64,000 nucleotides of DNA from Marixanthotalea marina (GTDB lineage Bacteria; Bacteroidota; Bacteroidia; Flavobacteriales; Flavobacteriaceae): assembly GCA_018883545.1 (NCBI GenBank), contig JAHLEH010000001.1, positions 620,001 through 684,000 on the forward strand, in the 5' to 3' direction. The notes beneath the pieces were generated by a model. That model saw only the letters and a list, made by a program, of their open reading frames with translations. It was not told the origin of the DNA and made no database searches. This document shows, piece after piece, positions 61,119 to 64,000 of the stretch (positions are counted from its first letter, which is position 1; each line of letters opens with the position of its first letter). The position numbers and the translations under genes are program-made.

Positions 61119-62419
61119 GCCGTTGCCATTTTGTTTTTATAAGCTTTTTGAATGTCGGCTTCAAAGCTTCTGTAAAATTCGGGGTCAAAATTAGCTTCCC
61201 TTAAATGATTGATAACATAATCTACCTCTCTTTTTTCCGTAAGCCATCGATCAAAAACCTCATGCCGCATCCGTATGCCAAAGGTGTTGATGCCTAAAAA
61301 TTCATTGGTATTGGTATTAAAAGCAATGGTGATGCATTTGGTATTATCATTATGTTTCCAATGAAAATGGGTCTCATATTCTGGTTTGTTTCTGTTGCTA
61401 TGTACCCAGCCATAGGTTTGGTATTCAATGTCAAAAAACTTGGCAGAATTAAACCAATGGCTAGGCTTGTAAGGCATTTTATTGCCGCAAATAGTTTGGG
61501 CCACCACTTCGCCCATCATACGTCCCGTGTACCAAACGGCTTCAATGGGTTTTCTATGGCCAATGGTTTCGTGTTGTTCGGCACAATCGCCAATTGCATA
61601 TACATCGGGCATATTGGTTTCTAAAAACCGATTTACCAAAACACCTTTGTTGGTTTCTATGTCAGATTCTTTTATGAAATCAATGTTTGGCGCAACACCA
61701 GCTGTTAGCCCCACAAAATCACAAACAATTTCTTCTCCGGTTTCTTCAATGATAACCAATGTTGCCTTACCGTTTTCATCAGAAACAATTTCTTTAAGGT
61801 TTGAAGATAATCGTAAATCAATGTGGTGGTCTTTTATGTGTTGACTTATCATTTCACTATCGCTATCGGGTAAGACATTATTCCAAAAACTACTTTCTCG
61901 TACCAGAAAAGTAACAGGAATGTTTCTAGAGTTCAGCATTTCTGCCAATTCTATGCCAATCAATCCGCCACCAACAATCACGGCACGTTTGCACACCTTG
62001 TTATTGGGAGCATGTATTTCCAGATTGTCCAAATCCTGTTTGCTGTAAAGTCCTTGTACGCCTTTTAAATCTTGGCCTTTCCATCCAAATTTATTGGGTT
62101 TGCTACCTGTAGCAATAATGAGCTTATCATAATTTAGTGTGTCGCCTTCAGCAAAATGAAGCGCTTTATTTTTGGTATCTACGGTTTGTACATACCCTTT
62201 TTTAAGATTGATGTTATTTTTCTCCCAAAACCAATCCTCGTAAGGTTTGGTATTCTCAAATTTCATATGCCCCATATACACGTACATAAGGGCGGTACGG
62301 GAAAAAAAATAATCTGTTTCAGCAGAAATAATAGTAATTTTTTTGTTGGATAGCTTTCTTATATGTCTTGCGGCCGTAACGCCAGAAATACCATTGCCAA
62401 TAATTACAACATGTTCCAT
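61115..62419 (-). CDS. FAD-dependent pyridine-nucleotide oxidoreductase
   Basis: 434 residues with two Rossmann motifs (VIIGNGISGVTAARHIRK and AVIVGGGLIGIELAEML) and the FAD motif YAIGDCAEQ. It belongs to the nitrite-reductase NAD(P)/FAD family (rubredoxin reductase-like). Together with the Fe-S membrane protein downstream it could move electrons from NAD(P)H or a quinone to an Fe-S partner. A 7-bp-arm hairpin (62448-62466) lies in its leader. Confidence 0.85.
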   Translation of the reverse strand: MEHVVIIGNGISGVTAARHIRKLSNKKITIISAETDYFFSRTALMYVYMGHMKFENTKPYEDWFWEKNNINLKKGYVQTVDTKNKALHFAEGDTLNYDKLIIATGSKPNKFGWKGQDLKGVQGLYSKQDLDNLEIHAPNNKVCKRAVIVGGGLIGIELAEMLNSRNIPVTFLVRESSFWNNVLPDSDSEMISQHIKDHHIDLRLSSNLKEIVSDENGKATLVIIEETGEEIVCDFVGLTAGVAPNIDFIKESDIETNKGVLVNRFLETNMPDVYAIGDCAEQHETIGHRKPIEAVWYTGRMMGEVVAQTICGNKMPYKPSHWFNSAKFFDIEYQTYGWVHSNRNKPEYETHFHWKHNDNTKCITIAFNTNTNEFLGINTFGIRMRHEVFDRWLTEKREVDYVINHLREANFDPEFYRSFEADIQKAYKNKMATA

Positions 62420-62487
62420 GAAATTGATTTGCGTTATGTGTTCGTCGAAGGTTTTAGAGAAACCTTAATGTAAACATAAATTCATTT

Positions 62488-62503
62488 TGTTTAAATTTAA
62501 ACA
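62488..62503. promoter_or_regulatory. 16-base perfect palindrome between divergent genes
   Basis: TGTTTAAATTTAAACA at 62488-62503 is its own reverse complement. It lies in the 97-base gap between the FAD-oxidoreductase and the GH113-like gene, a typical place for an operator shared by both promoters. Confidence 0.55.
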
Positions 62504-62516
62504 TTAAATCTTAGGT

Positions 62517-63521
62517 ATGAGAACAATTTTAGGGATATGCGTTATTTTACTGTTGAATGCTTGTTCGATGACACCCGCAAAACCAACCAAAATAAACGGG
62601 GTTAGCTTTGTATCGTCCAGAACGCCCATAGATACATCGCATGTAAACCCTGTAATTAGCATTCATGCCAATTATGCGTCCATCATGCCTTTTGCTTTTG
62701 TGAGAAACATAGAGCATCCTGAAGTAATTCATAATAGAGGCCGGCAAATGTATGGTGAAACACGAGGCGGTGTAAAACAGTACATAGAAACTTTGCATGA
62801 GCAAGATGTTAAAATTATGCTGAAACCCCAACTTTGGGTTGGTGGCGTGTTTACTGGAGAGATAAAAATGAAAGATGAAGCCGCTTGGGAACAGTTTGAA
62901 ACTTCCTATTCCAATTATATTTTAGAGTATGCGGCATTGGCAGAAACTGTTAAGGCCGATATTTTTTGCATTGGCACAGAATTAGAGAATTTTGTAGATC
63001 ACCGACCCGCTTATTGGAAAGGGTTGATTGCCGAAATACGAAAGATATATAAAGGAAAACTAACCTATGCGGCCAATTGGAACGAATACACCCGAACCCC
63101 TTTTTGGGATGAGTTGGATTATATAGGCATCGATGCCTATTTCCCAGTGAGCAATTTACAAACTCCCACATTGGAAGATTGTAGAAAGGGTTGGTTAAAA
63201 TATAAAGATACCATCCACACCTTTTCGCAAAAACACAACAAACCTATTTTGTTTACCGAGTATGGCTATAGAAGTGTTGATTATGCGGGCAAACAACCTT
63301 GGCGCAGCGATCGGGATATGAACCAAGTCAATTTGGAAGCCCAAGTGAATACCACCCAAGCCTTAATGGAAACTTTTTGGAATGAAGATTGGTTTGCTGG
63401 TGGTTTTGTCTGGAAATGGTTCCATAACCATGAGCGCTCGGGAGGTGCTAACGATTCTCGTTTTACACCTCAAAATAAACCTGTAGAAAAGGTATTGAAA
63501 AATTGGTATGCTCAATATTAA
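62517..63521 (+). CDS. GH113-like glycoside hydrolase, lipoprotein
   Basis: 334 residues, lipobox LLNAC (Cys16). A TIM barrel with acid/base candidate Glu155 in IGTELEN and nucleophile candidate Glu248 in LFTEYGYRS, plus a WKWF/NH near the C-terminus. GH113 enzymes are beta-mannanases; related TIM-barrel families share this pattern, so the substrate is tentative. It would act at the envelope. Confidence 0.75.
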   Translation: MRTILGICVILLLNACSMTPAKPTKINGVSFVSSRTPIDTSHVNPVISIHANYASIMPFAFVRNIEHPEVIHNRGRQMYGETRGGVKQYIETLHEQDVKIMLKPQLWVGGVFTGEIKMKDEAAWEQFETSYSNYILEYAALAETVKADIFCIGTELENFVDHRPAYWKGLIAEIRKIYKGKLTYAANWNEYTRTPFWDELDYIGIDAYFPVSNLQTPTLEDCRKGWLKYKDTIHTFSQKHNKPILFTEYGYRSVDYAGKQPWRSDRDMNQVNLEAQVNTTQALMETFWNEDWFAGGFVWKWFHNHERSGGANDSRFTPQNKPVEKVLKNWYAQY

Positions 63522-63608
63522 AAAGGCAAACACACATTTTTAATACAAACTTAACGCAACAATTTACCATTCTCAACACTATCCCTTAGTTTTGCAAAAA
63601 CTATTTTA

Positions 63609-64000
63609 TGGCAACATTTGCAATTGGAGATATACATGGCGGCTTAAAGGCTTTGATTCAGGTTTTAAATAAACTAGAAATAAAAGATGGCGATACACTT
63701 ATATTTTTAGGTGATTATGTAGATGGTTGGAGTGAGTCGGCTCAGGTAATTCAGTTTGTGATGGAGTTATCTGAAAAAATCAATTGCATATTTATTAAAG
63801 GCAATCATGACGCCTGGTGTGAGGAGTGGTTAAAATCCGATTACGTCAATCCAACTTGGTACATGCACGGTGGTAAAGAAACCATGGCAAGTTATGCGGG
63901 TTTTTCTAAAGAGCAAAAGCAAAAACATTATGAATTCTTTAAAGCCATGCCAATGTATCATATAGATGTTGAAAATAGGTTGTTTATCCACGCAGGGTTT
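63609..64000 (+). CDS. Metallophosphoesterase (partial, runs off window)
   Basis: From ATG 63609 the frame is open to the window end (130 residues). The phosphoesterase motifs are GDIHGG (residues 7-12), GDYVDGWSES and GNHDAW, the di-metal site of calcineurin-like/PPP phosphatases. These bacterial proteins dephosphorylate serine/threonine-phosphates or diadenosine polyphosphates. No relation to the neighbouring GH is seen. Confidence 0.85.

Noticed and set aside
1-64000. CRISPR array, tRNA or rRNA genes
   Set aside because: No regularly spaced repeats and no cloverleaf-like or rRNA-like conserved segments were noticed when reading both strands.

Overview
The window looks like chromosomal DNA of a marine-type flavobacterium (Bacteroidota). 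The signs are low-GC genes with Bacteroidota-style promoters (TAnnTTTG at -7), lipoprotein signal peptides on secreted glycosidases, ECF sigma/FecR and AraC regulators, and a BfmA/BtgA-type mobilization protein, a family known from Bacteroidota. No rRNA, tRNA, CRISPR array, transposase or integrase gene was seen, and there is no SusC/SusD pair.

Layout. (1) 1-2186: minus-strand housekeeping-like genes (truncated AraC regulator, membrane protein, DUF2147 protein, short-chain dehydrogenase). (2) 2553-6399: a large lipoprotein with an alpha/alpha-barrel-like C-terminal half, facing a secreted DUF1593/nucleoside-hydrolase-like protein. (3) About 6490-15150: a GC-richer mobilization module with ParB-like protein, SSB, RadC/JAB protein, BfmA-type accessory protein, DUF5712/MobB-type relaxase and a short VirD4-type coupling protein. 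Its non-coding stretches are full of inverted repeats, including a candidate oriT. Integrase and mating-pore genes are absent. (4) 15155-18466: four co-directional genes (EEP-fold phosphodiesterase/nuclease, lipoprotein, polytopic membrane protein, small protein) with no recognised joint function. (5) 18511-21335: an AbiE-like toxin-antitoxin locus with one AbiEii-type nucleotidyltransferase toxin and two different antitoxin-like genes, punctuated by three copies of the same stem-loop. (6) 21461-23706: truncated FecR-like protein, ECF sigma factor and AraC regulator.

(7) 23743-42999: a sugar-acid catabolism block. It holds altronate dehydratase, LutABC lactate oxidation, a GH10 xylanase, a Weimberg-like pentonate operon (IlvD/Edd dehydratase, GntP permease, FAH-family protein, esterase, ketoglutarate-semialdehyde-type dehydrogenase), and then UxaC, an ExuT-like transporter, UxaB, a second UxaA and an NAD epimerase. 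(8) 43009-49733: minus-strand GH42, GH3 and GH31, a set suited to xyloglucan oligosaccharides. (9) 49918-55969: an L-fucose-type (or L-galactose-type) oxidative operon with a FucP-like permease and a mutarotase. (10) 55994-64000: DUF3703 protein, a HigBA module, a sodium/solute symporter, an Fe-S/flavin oxidoreductase pair, a GH113-like lipoprotein and a partial metallophosphoesterase.

Together regions 7-9 suggest breakdown of plant or algal hemicellulose and pectin. Xylan, xyloglucan, uronic acids and deoxy sugars would be cut outside the cytoplasm, imported as monosaccharides or sugar acids, and oxidised to pyruvate, lactate, 2-keto-3-deoxygluconate and 2-oxoglutarate. LutABC could recycle the lactate. 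Regions 3-5 are probably acquired DNA inserted beside this metabolic block.
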